From positions 620,001 through 684,000 of the forward strand of contig OOIN01000028.1 in assembly GCA_900323505.1 (NCBI GenBank): a stretch of DNA of 64,000 nucleotides, written 5' to 3'. The stretch is from Ustilago trichophora (taxonomy: Eukaryota > Basidiomycota > Ustilaginomycetes > Ustilaginales > Ustilaginaceae). The notes under the pieces were generated by a model. That model saw only the letters and a list, made by a program, of their open reading frames with translations. It was not told where the DNA came from and searched no databases. This document shows, piece by piece, positions 1 through 10,201 of the stretch. The translations under genes were made by a program, and so were the position numbers. Numbering within the stretch: the stretch's first letter is position 1; the number at the start of each line of letters is the position of its first letter.

Positions 1-451
1 AGGGACCGCCGGGATACATGGCGGTGCGAGCCCTGTCGCGTTCGCGTTCCCTCTCCCATTGTTCTCGTTCTCGTTCGCGTTCTCTTTCCCATTCCCATTC
101 GCGCTCGCGGTCGCGGCCTCTGTCGCGTTCGCGATCGTACATCATGTGTCTGGGGTCGGATGCGTCGGGTGCGCCGGAAGGGCCAAGGAGCGAGTTCATG
201 TTCATTACATCGGATCGAGGCGAAGGAGCAGGGCCCGGTTGCCTCCAGCGGTCTCGTGAAGGGTCGTCGATGCCAGAAGAAGTTCGAGAGGGGGGTCTGA
301 GGGGAGGCAGAGGATGGTTTGCGCTTGGTGCGGCGGACGGAGAGACGGGATAGTTGCGCTGGGATGCAGAGTGGTAGGATGAAGAGGCACCTTGAGGTGA
401 GCGTTGTGTTGAGTGATGAGGAGGCGGTGGTGGTGGTGGCGGCGGTGGCAT
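1..451 (-). CDS. 5' part of an unidentified low-complexity protein (runs off left edge)
   Basis: An open frame on the minus strand starts at an ATG at 451 and stays open to base 1 (150 codons plus one base), so only the amino terminus is visible. It begins with a run of ten prolines, continues with a Ser/Pro/Gln-rich stretch, and then has a long charged segment of alternating Arg and Glu/Asp residues with occasional Trp. This composition is typical of disordered tails of nuclear and chromatin proteins in smut fungi, but no domain is visible and no function can be assigned. The plus strand of the same stretch is also open, but there it gives only Ser/Arg or Phe/Ser repeats. VPS25 lies 0.8 kb away in divergent orientation. 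The start is not proven because no transcript evidence is available. Confidence 0.55.
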   Translation of the reverse strand, partial: MPPPPPPPPPPHHSTQRSPQGASSSYHSASQRNYPVSPSAAPSANHPLPPLRPPSRTSSGIDDPSRDRWRQPGPAPSPRSDVMNMNSLLGPSGAPDASDPRHMMYDRERDRGRDREREWEWEREREREREQWERERERDRARTAMYPGGP

Positions 452-1228
452 GATGGGAACGCTGTGTAATGTCAAGCTTTGCGGTATTTGGATTTTGGTT
501 ACAGCTTGTTGACTTGACTGGCGTGGTTTCTTTAAGAAGGACTCAAAGTTGTGCAAAAGAAGGAGAACTGACGCAAGTGAAACGACTGATTGTGGTAAAG
601 AGATTGTGGATGAGCACAAGGATGCGACGAGACCAAGGATGTAGAAGAGAAGATGATGGTGCAGAGAGTGTGGAGATGGATTGCAGGGAGAAGAAAGAGG
701 CAGCGTGGGATCAAAGAGCGCGACGAAAACTGCAGCAATTTCGCCGCACCAACGCGCGGATTCCAAGCAAAGCTGCATCTGACGAGTCTCTTGGGTTTTT
801 TTGAGGCAAAATTAGGCTGATTGGCTGAGGCGTGATTGGATCCTGCAGATGCAACAATGCAAGTTTATTTTTTATTTATTTTTTATTATACTTGATTTTG
901 ATTCTTTTCTTGTTGTTGGTTCAGAAGGTTGGTTTAGGGTTAGGGTTACATCCGATGATTGCAAGTACTGTAGGAGTTCTGGAGAAGACGCGGATCAGCC
1001 GACCGAATAACAAAGCAGCATCGCCTCAGTCCGAAAGAAATCGTCTCAAAAATAAAGTGTGCTCAGGCCAACGTCGATCGGGAAACATGCCGATCCTTTT
1101 CCTCCACCTTTTGGACCGGACACCACCACATCAGTGTCAGTGTCAGAGTGTCTGCCACTTTTGACCTTGTTCTCTCCCTCATCGTTGATTCCACCCGACC
1201 TCAGCCCATATCAGCCTAGCCTCAAACA
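452..1228. other. divergent intergenic region with a telobox-like motif
   Basis: This is the upstream region shared by the left-edge gene and VPS25. I see no gene in it. A TTTAGGGTTAGGGTTA motif, two to three telomere-type units, sits at 933-948, about 280 bp upstream of the VPS25 start. A T-rich stretch lies at 863-910. Confidence 0.5.
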
Positions 1229-1974
1229 ATGGCGTCCGCCTCTCTCGGCAGCTCCACAGACTTGCGCTATCCACCCATCCACGCCTTTCCACCCTTCTAC
1301 ACTCTCCAGCACAACCCCGTCTCCCGAGCGCAGCAACTGTCCCAATGGCGTTCCCTCATCCTCGACTACTGTCGACATTACCGCATATTCTCCCTATCTC
1401 CACTGCCCAGTTCCTCTGATACCACTCCAAACAGCCATGTGACGTCAGCAGATCCGTACAAGAGTCTGTTTGCAAACCAGGCAATTCAGCGTGCTCTCAG
1501 TCCCGAATCAATACGGCAGGTATTGGCCGATCTGGTAGAGCATAAACAGGCCGCATGGGAGGAGCACCTCACTCCCGCCTCAGCAAAAACAAAGGGTACC
1601 AACAGTGGCAACGTTAGTCCAAAAGCGTATATCTATTGGAAGACCCCGGCACAGTGGGGAGATGCGATCTACGAATGGGTCATGGCAACAGGTCAAAACA
1701 AGAGCATCATGACCCTCTTTGAGCTCACCGAGGGCGATCTGGTGCACGGACAAGGTAAGTTTCTCCATTTCCAACTTGTTCAACTTGTCATGGCTGTATT
1801 CGATCAACATGACTTACTGATATCTCCTCGGCTCTTTGCTTTTGCAATGCAGAGTTCTATCAACTCCCTGAACCTCTTTTGAGACAAGCGTTAAAGCATC
1901 TCAGCTCCCAGGGAAAGGCTCAAATCTTTGCCGGAACCGAAGCAGAGGATGGCCAAGGTGTCAAGTTTGTCTAG
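1229..1974 (+). CDS. VPS25: ESCRT-II complex subunit Vps25
   Basis: Two exons, 1229..1754 and 1853..1974, give 215 aa. The intron has a GTAAGT donor at 1755 and a TGCAG acceptor ending at 1852; joining in phase 1 restores the family carboxy terminus ending GVKFV before TAG. The amino terminus carries the Pro-Pro-Phe-Tyr motif (around residues 21-24) that Vps25 uses to dock on its ESCRT-II partners. Two winged-helix domains follow; the first includes the LSPESIRQVL and YIYWKTPAQWGDAIYEWV stretches and the second starts near the MTLFEL segment. Vps25 links ESCRT-II (Vps22/Vps36) to Vps20 of ESCRT-III during sorting of ubiquitinated cargo into multivesicular bodies, and in fungi it is also needed for Rim pH signalling. 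Family length is about 175-230 aa, so the gene is complete. It converges with the uracil phosphoribosyltransferase gene. Confidence 0.93.
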
Positions 1975-2090
1975 GACAACATCTCACATATACCCAGCAG
2001 CAATACTATACAGCGTTCAAGCATGTCTTTTGCGCTCTGTGCAGTCTGTGCTGACGTACGAGATCCTCGTTTACACAACAACTTGGTGGC

Positions 2091-2121
2091 AATGTGAGAT
2101 CGAAATGTGAGATCGAAATGT
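2091..2121 (+). repeat. short tandem duplication (GTGAGATCGAAAT)
   Basis: The unit GTGAGATCGAAAT occurs twice in direct succession in the VPS25-FUR1 convergent spacer. It is too short to assign a role and is probably a slippage product in the 3' regions. Confidence 0.5.
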
Positions 2122-2254
2122 CATGTATGTATACGTGAATGTTTGCTTTGCATCGAGTATGTGTAGGTGGTAGTCGAGTATCGGGACATTTCTTGACAAG
2201 ATGAGCGAGGCTAATTGCAAGTGATGCGATTTGGTCTGACGACAGGTGCCACGC

Positions 2255-2953
2255 TCAACCGCTGTAATATCGGTCACCGTAGTCACCCAGACCCGGGATG
2301 ATATAACTCTTCTCGTCCAACCTCTCGTCGACCCAAGCCGAAATCACTTTGACCTGTGGGAATTGCGTGTACATGTTGTTCAACCCTTCCGGGCTTGCGA
2401 TCAAGTTGAGGAAAAGAATCTGTTCCGCCTTGACTCCGTTTTCGATCAACACCTCGATCGCCTTGATTGCGCTTCCTCCCGTTGCCAGCATTGGGTCCAA
2501 AAGAAGCACCCATCGATCCGCAATGTCCTCTGGCAACTTGGCATAGAACAATTTAGGTTTGGCCGTTTCCTCGTCTCTCTGGATCAGAATCTTGCCAATA
2601 CGAACCGAACGACAGCACTCGCGTAGCCCCGCTTCCATCGCTTCTCCCGCTCGCAGGATAGACACTCCGCAAATGCGACCTTGGAACGAGACGCCCGAAT
2701 ACTCGAAACCCGTAGGTGTCATGACGTTCTTAGGCACCGTAGGGAGGTGGTTCAGTCCCTCTTCAACCAAAAGACGGATGATGCGGTCCGAGTAAAAAAT
2801 GAAATCGGACCGCGGCGTAGAGGTGTCACGAATGATGGTAAGCAAGGCATCCAACTGTGCAGTTTGAGGGAGGCGAGATGCGTTCGGTGGCAATACAGGG
2901 CCAGATTGCGCTGCAAGAGCGCCATTCTGCGCTGTGGTTGATGTCGAGGTCAT
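2255..2953 (-). CDS. FUR1: uracil phosphoribosyltransferase
   Basis: Single exon, 232 aa, from ATG at 2953. The enzyme converts uracil and PRPP into UMP in cytosolic pyrimidine salvage, and in fungi it is also the step that activates 5-fluorouracil. The type I PRPP-binding loop is visible at residues 153-162 (DPMLATGGSA), preceded by the hydrophobic strand WVLLL. The uracil-binding carboxy end GLGDYGDRYYSG occupies residues 221-232 and matches the invariant tail of UPRTases. The SILRAGEAMEAGL segment (98-110) is the family's conserved substrate-facing region. Length is normal for a fungal Fur1, apart from a 20-30 residue Ser/Thr/Ala-rich amino extension. The 3' end faces VPS25 across 280 bp. 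Confidence 0.95.
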   Translation of the reverse strand: MTSTSTTAQNGALAAQSGPVLPPNASRLPQTAQLDALLTIIRDTSTPRSDFIFYSDRIIRLLVEEGLNHLPTVPKNVMTPTGFEYSGVSFQGRICGVSILRAGEAMEAGLRECCRSVRIGKILIQRDEETAKPKLFYAKLPEDIADRWVLLLDPMLATGGSAIKAIEVLIENGVKAEQILFLNLIASPEGLNNMYTQFPQVKVISAWVDERLDEKSYIIPGLGDYGDRYYSG

Positions 2954-3239
2954 CTTCGGAACGCGGTTGGTTGCTTCTGTAGCTGTTGGCTTGGTCTGAC
3001 GGAGTATGGTCTTGTCTCGTTTGCACCGATCGAAAAGCTGAGATGAGCGACGTCAAAGGTGAAGCGATCAGGGTGAAGGTGGAGAGTAAGACCATGTCAC
3101 AGCTCGTGCGTCGTTGTTGCGCATTCAAAGCTCAACACGGCGTATGTTTCGTACTGTACAGTACTCCGTCTTGCTTTTTACAGCTTTAAAAAAAAATTCA
3201 GCTCAGCGGAACCAGCAACTGGCCGGCTGCTGCCATGTG

Positions 3240-3242
<3 letters not shown>

Positions 3243-3295
<53 letters not shown>
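3243..3295 (+). repeat. (CT)n microsatellite
   Basis: An uninterrupted run of about 26 CT units lies in the intergenic region between the FUR1 promoter and the 3' end of the LRR gene. The palindromic GTACTGTACAGTAC motif is at 3151-3164, just before it. Confidence 0.95.
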
Positions 3296-3297
<2 letters not shown>

Positions 3298-3557
3298 TTT
3301 TCCAAGGACAAAATATCCGTGCGCGAGTCCGGACTGTCGGGTAGTCGGAATAGGTCGCTGCACCTCAATCATGACAGCTCACGTCAAAAGATAAGCCTCC
3401 CACCCAACACCCGCACCGGTCTCATCGGCTTACAGTGAATACGGCGGCGGATAAACAGCTGACTTTCACCCACCGCAGCACAAGATGGTGGCATCAATGG
3501 GAATCAGATTGCTAAACAAATGCGAAATAATAAGGGACCGGACGCAGATTAGCGAGT

Positions 3558-6500
3558 TCAAACAAGAAAGTCGAGACATCCACGGCTGCAGCCTCGCCAC
3601 ATGATGGGAAGAAGATCCTTGTTCTCAAATCCACCCATGGCTCCCAGCATGCTTGCCTGTGCCGTCTCGGCAGGTGTAGCACCGCTGACATTGCTCGAAT
3701 CTCCGTCTAGCTCGACTTGGGCTTCTCCAAGCTTGGCTACACGGATGCCGCCAATGTGCGAGATCCACTCGATCCGGGTTTCCCCTGGAGTGCTGAAGAC
3801 CGGCGCTTGGCGATGCTCCTGCTCGCTCAGAGGCCAGTCGCGCTCAGCTGCTTCCTCCTTGTCCGGGCCGAACGATGTGCTTCGGTGAAGGCCAGAAGCG
3901 GACAAGGCAGAGGAGGTGGAGAAGCCGCGAACAAATTGCGTGCTAGCGGGCCTGGTCATTCCACGATCAACGCCGAAAGTCGGTCGTGATGACGACCAAG
4001 TGCGGCCAAGTCCAGACGAGGTAGAGCTTCGCTGGGAGTTGGCGGCAAAGCGCACCTGCTGCCCCGCAAACGGCATGCTGCTACCACCCACTTGTGATCC
4101 TGGTCGTGAAGAAATCGAGGAGCCTGCGACTGTGTCAACCGAAGATGAGGCGGAAGAGGACACGGGCGAGGAAGGAGCTGCACCACTGTCAGAGCTCGCG
4201 GCAGTAGACGGTACCCTATCCATGTCAATCGATCCTGTCTCGGCTCTGCCACCGCCGAGCGTAGTGCCCAGGCTAGAGACGCTGCTGGTCGACCCGAATC
4301 CACGCTTGCCACGGTGAAGAGCAATGTCACCTCTGCGCTTGCCGCCGTGACCCAGCTGCGACTCGCGCAGTCTTTCTTCGCAGTGCTTCGGATTGGGGCA
4401 TCGCGAAAACCAGGGGTTGCTGCATGCATCATCGCCGCGGTCTAGCGAGCCAGGTACATCGACGCCTCCAAACACATCATATGATTCGTCTTCTTCCTGC
4501 GCTTGTTTGGCTGGGCCCGTCGAGGACTGTGCGCCACCTTCTTTCAGAACTGTTGAGGGGAATGCATCCACCACCGATTGTGTACGCGCCGAATCGCTTC
4601 TCTTTGCCGCTGCTGCAGAGCTGCTGCGCATCCTAGCCCGTGTGCCCCAGTCCTGCGTAGCGCTGCGACGAGCTGCCTCCAGCAACGGAACCAATCCATG
4701 GCCCAGCTCGCCCACGAGGCTTTGTAGAGTGCCGTTTTCGTATGCCTCAAGCAGTGTCGGGACCCTCTTGCCAAACTTGCTGTCTTCGGGACCACCGTTG
4801 GAGCTGAAACTTCTAGTACGTGAAGCATTGGAGCCGAACGAGGTGGTACGGTGACGTTGCTGCGCCTCAAAGAGCGGCGTGCCGGTGCGCGAATTGCTCC
4901 TGCTGGTGTTGCTGCTTCGTCGTCGTTGAGGACCGCCCGAAGTCTGGACGACGGGAGAGAGAAAAGGCGATGCGATGCCGTGGAATTCGGCTTCAGCGAT
5001 GTCGTAAGGGCTGAGAAGCTTGCGAATGCACAGCTCCTGTAGGCTCGGTAAACCCGAAACCTGCTTGCCGCCGAGCACGCGGGATCGACCAGCCACTTTG
5101 CCTCGAGTCGTAGCACCATGATCCGTCGATGGTGTCAAATCGAATGCATCGGCTCCGTCTTCGTCCTCAAATGCAGCTTCAAGAATGCGCTCTCGCTCTC
5201 GCTCTGCGTCGTCATCGTCACCGGCTTCTTCTGCAGCCGGTGCGGCACCACCGCCAAACGATGTGGCCAGGGCAGGCAGCTGCGAAGCGGTGTCGTCGGG
5301 ATCCAAGGTTGTGTCAGCTGCATCAGTGCTGTTTCCATCGTCGCTGTTGTCGTCAACATCGCGTTCGCTGATCGAGGCAAAGCTACCGACACGAAGTTGA
5401 TCGATGCCCCTGGCCAAGAAGCCTTCGACTTGCATCTCGGAGCGAGTGCGGTCCAAGGACCTCTGCTGACGCGACGAGCTCGGTGCAGGAGCACGGATCA
5501 GAGGCGGAGGCTGCTGTGACACTGTAGCGACGAGACCATCTCCGTTGTTGGCATCATTCCTGACAGGCGTGGTAGAAGAGGCATCATCGGCCTCATCGAT
5601 CTCGTCGAGCTCTGTTAGTTTACTACGCGATTGCTGCTGGCGAATGCGTCTTGCACGGTGACAGAGAAGGGGTCGAACGGTGAGTACGCCAGTCTTTGGT
5701 GGCTTGACCAAGAAAGGGTTGGGGAACCAAGTGAAGACGTCGAGCTTGAGACGGAGAATCTCGGCAGGAAGGTACCGGAGCTCGTTGTTGGGCACATGAA
5801 GCTCTGAGAGGTTGTGCAAGTCACCGATGGCTGGGGGAAGGAACTTGATCTTGTTGGAGCGCAATGACAGTACGCGGAGATTCTGGAGCTGGAAGAGTGC
5901 ACTGGGCAGTCGAGTGAGGGCATTGGAGCCGAGGAAGATGCTGAGCGTCGCTTGACGGTCACGGTGATCGCGGTAAGAGCCTGCAGAACGCGAACTGAGC
6001 GTAGACATGGCACTGTTCGTGCGGGCGAAAGATTGTGCACGACCAAAGCTGGGCTGGAAGGCCGACTGACTGCGGGAGAGTGTTCGCTTTGCGGCTGTGG
6101 ATGTCTTTGAAGAAGCCGAGTCGTTGTGAATGTGAGCGCTGAAAGGAGCGAGGTAGGATTCGTGGCGAACCAGTCCGCCTGTCTTGGACTGAAGCAAGTT
6201 TTGGGGCTCGGTCGAGGGACGAGACTCGGAATCGTCATCTCGGCCATAGCGTGGGGGTGGAAGAGCGACAAAGCGGGAGAGGTCGGCAATGGTAGGGAGG
6301 ATGTCGGTGATGTGCTTGTTGCTGAGGTCGATGGTACCCTGTTTGGGGTGCTTTGATTCGAACATGGTCTCATCTACCACTTTGCTCCAGTATTTTGCGA
6401 TCCGAGACCAACGATATGCTTCCTGCTGTTTGAGTTGGTCCTGCTGTCTCTGCACTGCATCTGCAGCGATGCTTTCGTCCGATGGGGCAGGGGAAGAGCC

Positions 6501-6875
6501 TGATGCAGACGGATCGACTGCAGGCGAGGTTGTGGATGCTGCTGCCTGAGGAGCCAAAAGTGAGGTGCTCGAGTTCTGTCTTGCCCTGCGAGTTGCGGCC
6601 AGGAAAGGGTCGAAGCCGGTCTCGGGGTGGAGCTCCTCGCTGTGGTCAGAGAGGAAGCCATCGTCTGAAGAGTCGGCGTCTTCATTGTCATTGACAGTCG
6701 ATTGAGATGTGATGGCATTGCGCGGAGGCGTTGCCAATGGATGCGCAGGAGAGGTGAGGTGCAACTGCTTCCATGCTTCGGACAGAACGATGGGGGAGCG
6801 TGATTGGGTCGGAGTGTATGCTGCTGCCGGATCAGCAGATGTGGTCGAGGCGCGTGGGCTCGCTGCCTGGGTCAT
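3558..6875 (-). CDS. large leucine-rich-repeat protein, function unknown
   Basis: Single-exon frame of 1105 aa from the preferred ATG at 6875. The frame remains open to an earlier ATG at 7067, which would add a 64-residue hydrophobic leader; the downstream start has a better context (AACACAGCC before ATG). The protein is mostly Ser/Thr/Gln-rich and disordered. A compact LRR block at roughly residues 310-400 contains typical LxxLxLxxNxLxxLP units (RVLSLRSNKIKFLPPAI, SELHVPNNELRYLPAEI). Further downstream are a cysteine-containing segment (NPWFSRCPNPKHC) and a conserved-looking end, LLPIMWRGCSRGC. Similar large LRR proteins of unknown function occur in other fungi. The LRRs suggest protein binding, but I infer no pathway. 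Confidence 0.8.
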   Translation of the reverse strand: MTQAASPRASTTSADPAAAYTPTQSRSPIVLSEAWKQLHLTSPAHPLATPPRNAITSQSTVNDNEDADSSDDGFLSDHSEELHPETGFDPFLAATRRARQNSSTSLLAPQAAASTTSPAVDPSASGSSPAPSDESIAADAVQRQQDQLKQQEAYRWSRIAKYWSKVVDETMFESKHPKQGTIDLSNKHITDILPTIADLSRFVALPPPRYGRDDDSESRPSTEPQNLLQSKTGGLVRHESYLAPFSAHIHNDSASSKTSTAAKRTLSRSQSAFQPSFGRAQSFARTNSAMSTLSSRSAGSYRDHRDRQATLSIFLGSNALTRLPSALFQLQNLRVLSLRSNKIKFLPPAIGDLHNLSELHVPNNELRYLPAEILRLKLDVFTWFPNPFLVKPPKTGVLTVRPLLCHRARRIRQQQSRSKLTELDEIDEADDASSTTPVRNDANNGDGLVATVSQQPPPLIRAPAPSSSRQQRSLDRTRSEMQVEGFLARGIDQLRVGSFASISERDVDDNSDDGNSTDAADTTLDPDDTASQLPALATSFGGGAAPAAEEAGDDDDAERERERILEAAFEDEDGADAFDLTPSTDHGATTRGKVAGRSRVLGGKQVSGLPSLQELCIRKLLSPYDIAEAEFHGIASPFLSPVVQTSGGPQRRRSSNTSRSNSRTGTPLFEAQQRHRTTSFGSNASRTRSFSSNGGPEDSKFGKRVPTLLEAYENGTLQSLVGELGHGLVPLLEAARRSATQDWGTRARMRSSSAAAAKRSDSARTQSVVDAFPSTVLKEGGAQSSTGPAKQAQEEDESYDVFGGVDVPGSLDRGDDACSNPWFSRCPNPKHCEERLRESQLGHGGKRRGDIALHRGKRGFGSTSSVSSLGTTLGGGRAETGSIDMDRVPSTAASSDSGAAPSSPVSSSASSSVDTVAGSSISSRPGSQVGGSSMPFAGQQVRFAANSQRSSTSSGLGRTWSSSRPTFGVDRGMTRPASTQFVRGFSTSSALSASGLHRSTSFGPDKEEAAERDWPLSEQEHRQAPVFSTPGETRIEWISHIGGIRVAKLGEAQVELDGDSSNVSGATPAETAQASMLGAMGGFENKDLLPIMWRGCSRGCLDFLV

Positions 6876-7085
6876 GGCTGTGTTGATCGGCTTGCGCGAA
6901 TATGATGGTGTGATGCCGACAAGCACCGAACACAGTGAAGGAAGCACTGAAAGGAACGAGGAGCAAAGCAATCGTTGAGCTTGTCCATTGTTGAGCAAAC
7001 AGGCCAGCTCACGCGTTAACTTAAAAGTTACACTTAGGAGAATCAAGGCCCCACCGACCGGTGACATTCATTTCTTGGTGTTAAA

Positions 7086-7280
7086 TTGACACACCAGCTT
7101 GGCACAACCGGTGTGTCCGCCTTTGCTAACGTAGCTCTCCTCCACCATCACTGTATCAGTTTTGCAGAAGGTCTGGCATACCATCAACGCTCGATCTAGG
7201 CATGTTCTGGTGGTGTACGAGCTCGCAATGATGTACAGGCTCTGTATCGGTGGTGGAGTGGCGGTTGATACACCGATAGT
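7086..7280 (+). repeat. diverged dispersed repeat, copy A
   Basis: This stretch aligns by eye in the same orientation with 12608-12795. Shared blocks in the same order are CACAACCGGTGT, CTAACnTAGC, ACTGTATCAG, a GT-rich TGGTGGTGTA segment and GTTGATACACC or its variant. It sits between the LRR gene's 5' end and the 3' end of the serine hydrolase gene and has no coding capacity. It is probably a degenerate copy of a short non-autonomous element. Confidence 0.6.
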
Positions 7281-7520
7281 ACAGACTTCGCGTAAATTCT
7301 CGTAGCAATGTGTTCCTTTGCAGCAATACGACCTTCTAACAACCATACAGAACCTCTCGCGTGCATGCTATGTTTTGGTACGCAGTGGGATACAATTCGA
7401 TCATGCTTTCGAGCTTGAAATTAAGAAGGCGCATCACCCAATGATGAAGAATGGAATCAAAGATGGCTCCGTATCAAAGATGGCCCCGTATCCGCTGCCT
7501 GGGCAAGAGACTTGGCTGAA

Positions 7521-9098
7521 TCAGGCAGCATAAGCGGCGTGAACTTGGCTCTCGACGTCGGCCAGCAAACTGAGGGCTGCCTCGTCGGGGAAGGGACTCA
7601 TCTGCGTCTGCACCATACCACAGGTGCCGTCCTTGAAGTCGACCCACCCTGTTGGTGTTGCAGATTGGAATATGAAAAGAAGCAAAAGTCAATATCCTGT
7701 TCAGCAGAGCGAGGTGGAAGGGGTCGTGTTGTGACTCAGACTCACAGTAGCTGTTTTGTACGCCGCACCAGGAGATGGACTGTATGCGCCGTGATTCATG
7801 ACAGAACGAGAAGCGCAGCGAGGATTGACAGATGGAAGGGATGAGGGTACGGTAGTGACGAGGGTTAGTTGTTGGGGCCTCGAGAAAACAATGCTCATAC
7901 AGAGGAAGGGGGCTTACATCTTCGCTGAGTCCACGAGTTGGATGCTTTTCTGTTTGCGTGGAAAGGCGCGGTCGAGAAGAAAAGGAAGAGAGACGGTCAA
8001 CCACTGATACAGTGTTCTTGTGCGCTTTTGTGAATGAAGAGCACTGCCTCAAGCCAACTCACCCTTGAACCTGAGACCACCATACGACCAATTCTTCTTG
8101 ACACCAGGAGCGCCGCATCCGACGAAGCCGTCGCCAATCACGGCCGGAATGACTCGGTCAAACTTGCGCTCGAGATCCTGAACGAGCTTGCCTTCCAGTT
8201 GATCCTTCTTCAGCAGCTCAACGCTCTCGGGCTTAAGGATGGTACCGCCAGAGACAGGATGCGTGCCCTTGTTGAGAAGAGCAACAAGGATCTTGACGTA
8301 CTCAGAACCGTTGGCAAAGAGACCCGCACCGGGATAGATGGCCTCCATCTTGTCCTCCTCGGGCAGCAGAAGATGCATGAAGGGGATGATCTCGCCATTT
8401 TCGTTCCTCATATGGCTCATTGCGAGACGGTTGACGAGGCCTGCAGATCGAGGCTTAAAAGTGATCTCCTTGATTCCGAGGGGCGCGAAAATGTTCTCGC
8501 GATAGTAGGTCTCGAGATCCTTGCCCGTGACCACCTCGACTGCCATACCAGCCCAATCAATGTTGAAGCCGTAGTTCCATTCTTCTCCAGGCTGGGAGGC
8601 ATATGGTGTGAAGAGACTGGCTCGGCTCGAATCGAGGTGGTCGGTGGGTGCGAGGCCCTTCTTGGCAAACCAGTCGGCAAGGTCCTGGTTGAAGAGAGCG
8701 CAGGCTTGACCAGACAAGATAGCTAGGCAGTCGTGGACAGTAGGAATCTTGTTTGGTTTGGAGCCATCCTTGAGCATGGTGAGCTGACCAGCTTCAGGAA
8801 GGAACTTGTCGATGCTGTCTTGGAGGTTGAGCTGGCCTCGCTCAACCAGCTGGAGACATGCGATTGCGATGAGAAGCTTGGAGCAGCTTGCGATCCAAAA
8901 GATGGCGTCCTTCTCCATTGGCTCCGGCTTTCCGACCTCATTGACACCTGCCGCTGCCCAAGCAACCTCCTTTCCGCTGGCATCGGCAATGTATGCGATG
9001 GCACCGGGAACATTGTTAGGACCTGTGCCGGCAGTGTAAGTGTCAAGTACCTTTTGAACACCCTGCTGCAGGGATGCGGACTTGTCGGCGGAAGTCAT
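7521..9098 (-). CDS. serine beta-lactamase/esterase-type hydrolase (four exons)
   Basis: Reconstructed exons are 9098..8063, 7949..7918, 7779..7746 and 7648..7521, giving 409 aa. All introns are GT-AG and the phases agree. The start is the ATG at 9098; no ATG exists further upstream in frame. The S-x-x-K nucleophile motif of class C beta-lactamases, DD-peptidases and related esterases is SCSK at about residues 71-74, inside FWIASCSKLL. The EEWNYGFNIDW segment provides the second-motif tyrosine. The small exons supply the family's ISWCGVQNSYWWVDF core near the carboxy end, which is otherwise lost. In fungi this family includes lovD-like transesterases and uncharacterised hydrolases; the substrate cannot be predicted. 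No signal peptide is seen, so it is probably cytosolic. Two exons are only 32 and 34 nt, so automatic prediction could easily truncate this gene. Confidence 0.85.
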
Positions 9099-10201
9099 TG
9101 TGCTGAGTCGGTGCAAAATTGTTTGAGGCAGCGTATACGAAGGGTCGATGTGTTCTGATTGGGAATTGAACCTTTGCTAAAGCCCTGCCGTGAGATGAAT
9201 GGTGCCTCTTTATATATCGGTCAGTTCATGTTGAACCGAGAATGGCGGAAAGCTGAACTGCACCACACACTTTGGGCTAGTGTCCCGCAGATTTGGGGCA
9301 ACATCAGGCGGAGTGTGGGGTGGGGACTTCTGCTGCAGTACATGGCAAGCCGTCAGGTGCGCAACAGATACCGTTCTGTCGTACTGTACATCTTGTTTGT
9401 AGGACAGAAATGCACGACGCCAAGAAGCCTGTGAGCCAACGCTACAAGATGGCTACTGCAGTTACATGTTCCAGAAGCAGGACGCATACAGCAGAGCAAC
9501 ATACTGCAGTAGCGTCTTGATCTTGCTGCATGTGTGCGGGGAAATCAGCAAGCTGGAGGCAACTTTGCATCGGATATTGACCGCGGGCAAGCTTGGTGGG
9601 AAGGCGTTTGATGGTTAATGCAGACCCTGTACCAAACCGTGGCCCCAAACCAGATTAATGTACACCCTGTACAGTATATCGCATTCTCGAAAGCGCGCAC
9701 GGACTATTTAGAGCTTAGCATGTGAGCGGAGTCAAGCGAGCACCAAGCTTTTGGAAATCAAACACGTCTGACTTTCCCCTTTCGGAGAACTCGGCATCGC
9801 TATCGCCGCCCTGACTGCGTATAGTGTGTATGTCCGTGTCTTCCGCTCCCATGTATACTCTAGAGCCCAAGAATTCGGATGTCAGCAAACAATGAAGTAA
9901 GGCAGAGGATGGTCGTGAGAGGAAAAGGAGATAAGCCAAACACTACATCTGCATCTCGCATTCTTTCCTTTCAGTAAGTCTTCTTGATGCTCACCTTCGC
10001 AGGCAGGTGGCACTCGCACGATGACAATGGTGGCAGTGTGCGAACTCAAAAGGAGAAACGATATGAGGAAGCAAATTGGGAGCAAATCTAGCTGTCGAAG
10101 TAATTTGATTTGTTCGTGAGGGCGGAAAACCGGAGGGAGCGTTACAAGATGGGAAGCATTCGAGGCATGGGAAGCATTGGTATGGAGTTGATACGCTGAG
10201 T
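9099..10201. other. gene-free spacer
   Basis: The spacer lies between the hydrolase 5' end and the Yra1 stop codon. Only short unsupported frames are present. It contains the recurring GTACTGTACA motif at 9381-9390 and CTGTACAGTA at 9667-9676. No RNA gene was recognised. Confidence 0.5.

Noticed and set aside
1..353. plus-strand Ser/Arg-rich frame at the left edge, suggestive of an SR protein
   Set aside because: It is the complement of the Arg/Glu codon run of the minus-strand gene. The minus-strand frame is longer, edge-spanning and has a proline-rich start.
5615..6373. 252-codon minus-strand frame inside the LRR gene
   Set aside because: Same strand, other frame, Ser/Pro/Thr-only composition; a shadow of the repeat-rich host gene.
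7068..7346. 92-codon minus-strand frame just upstream of the LRR gene
   Set aside because: It falls inside repeat copy A, has no recognisable content and is out of frame with the LRR gene.
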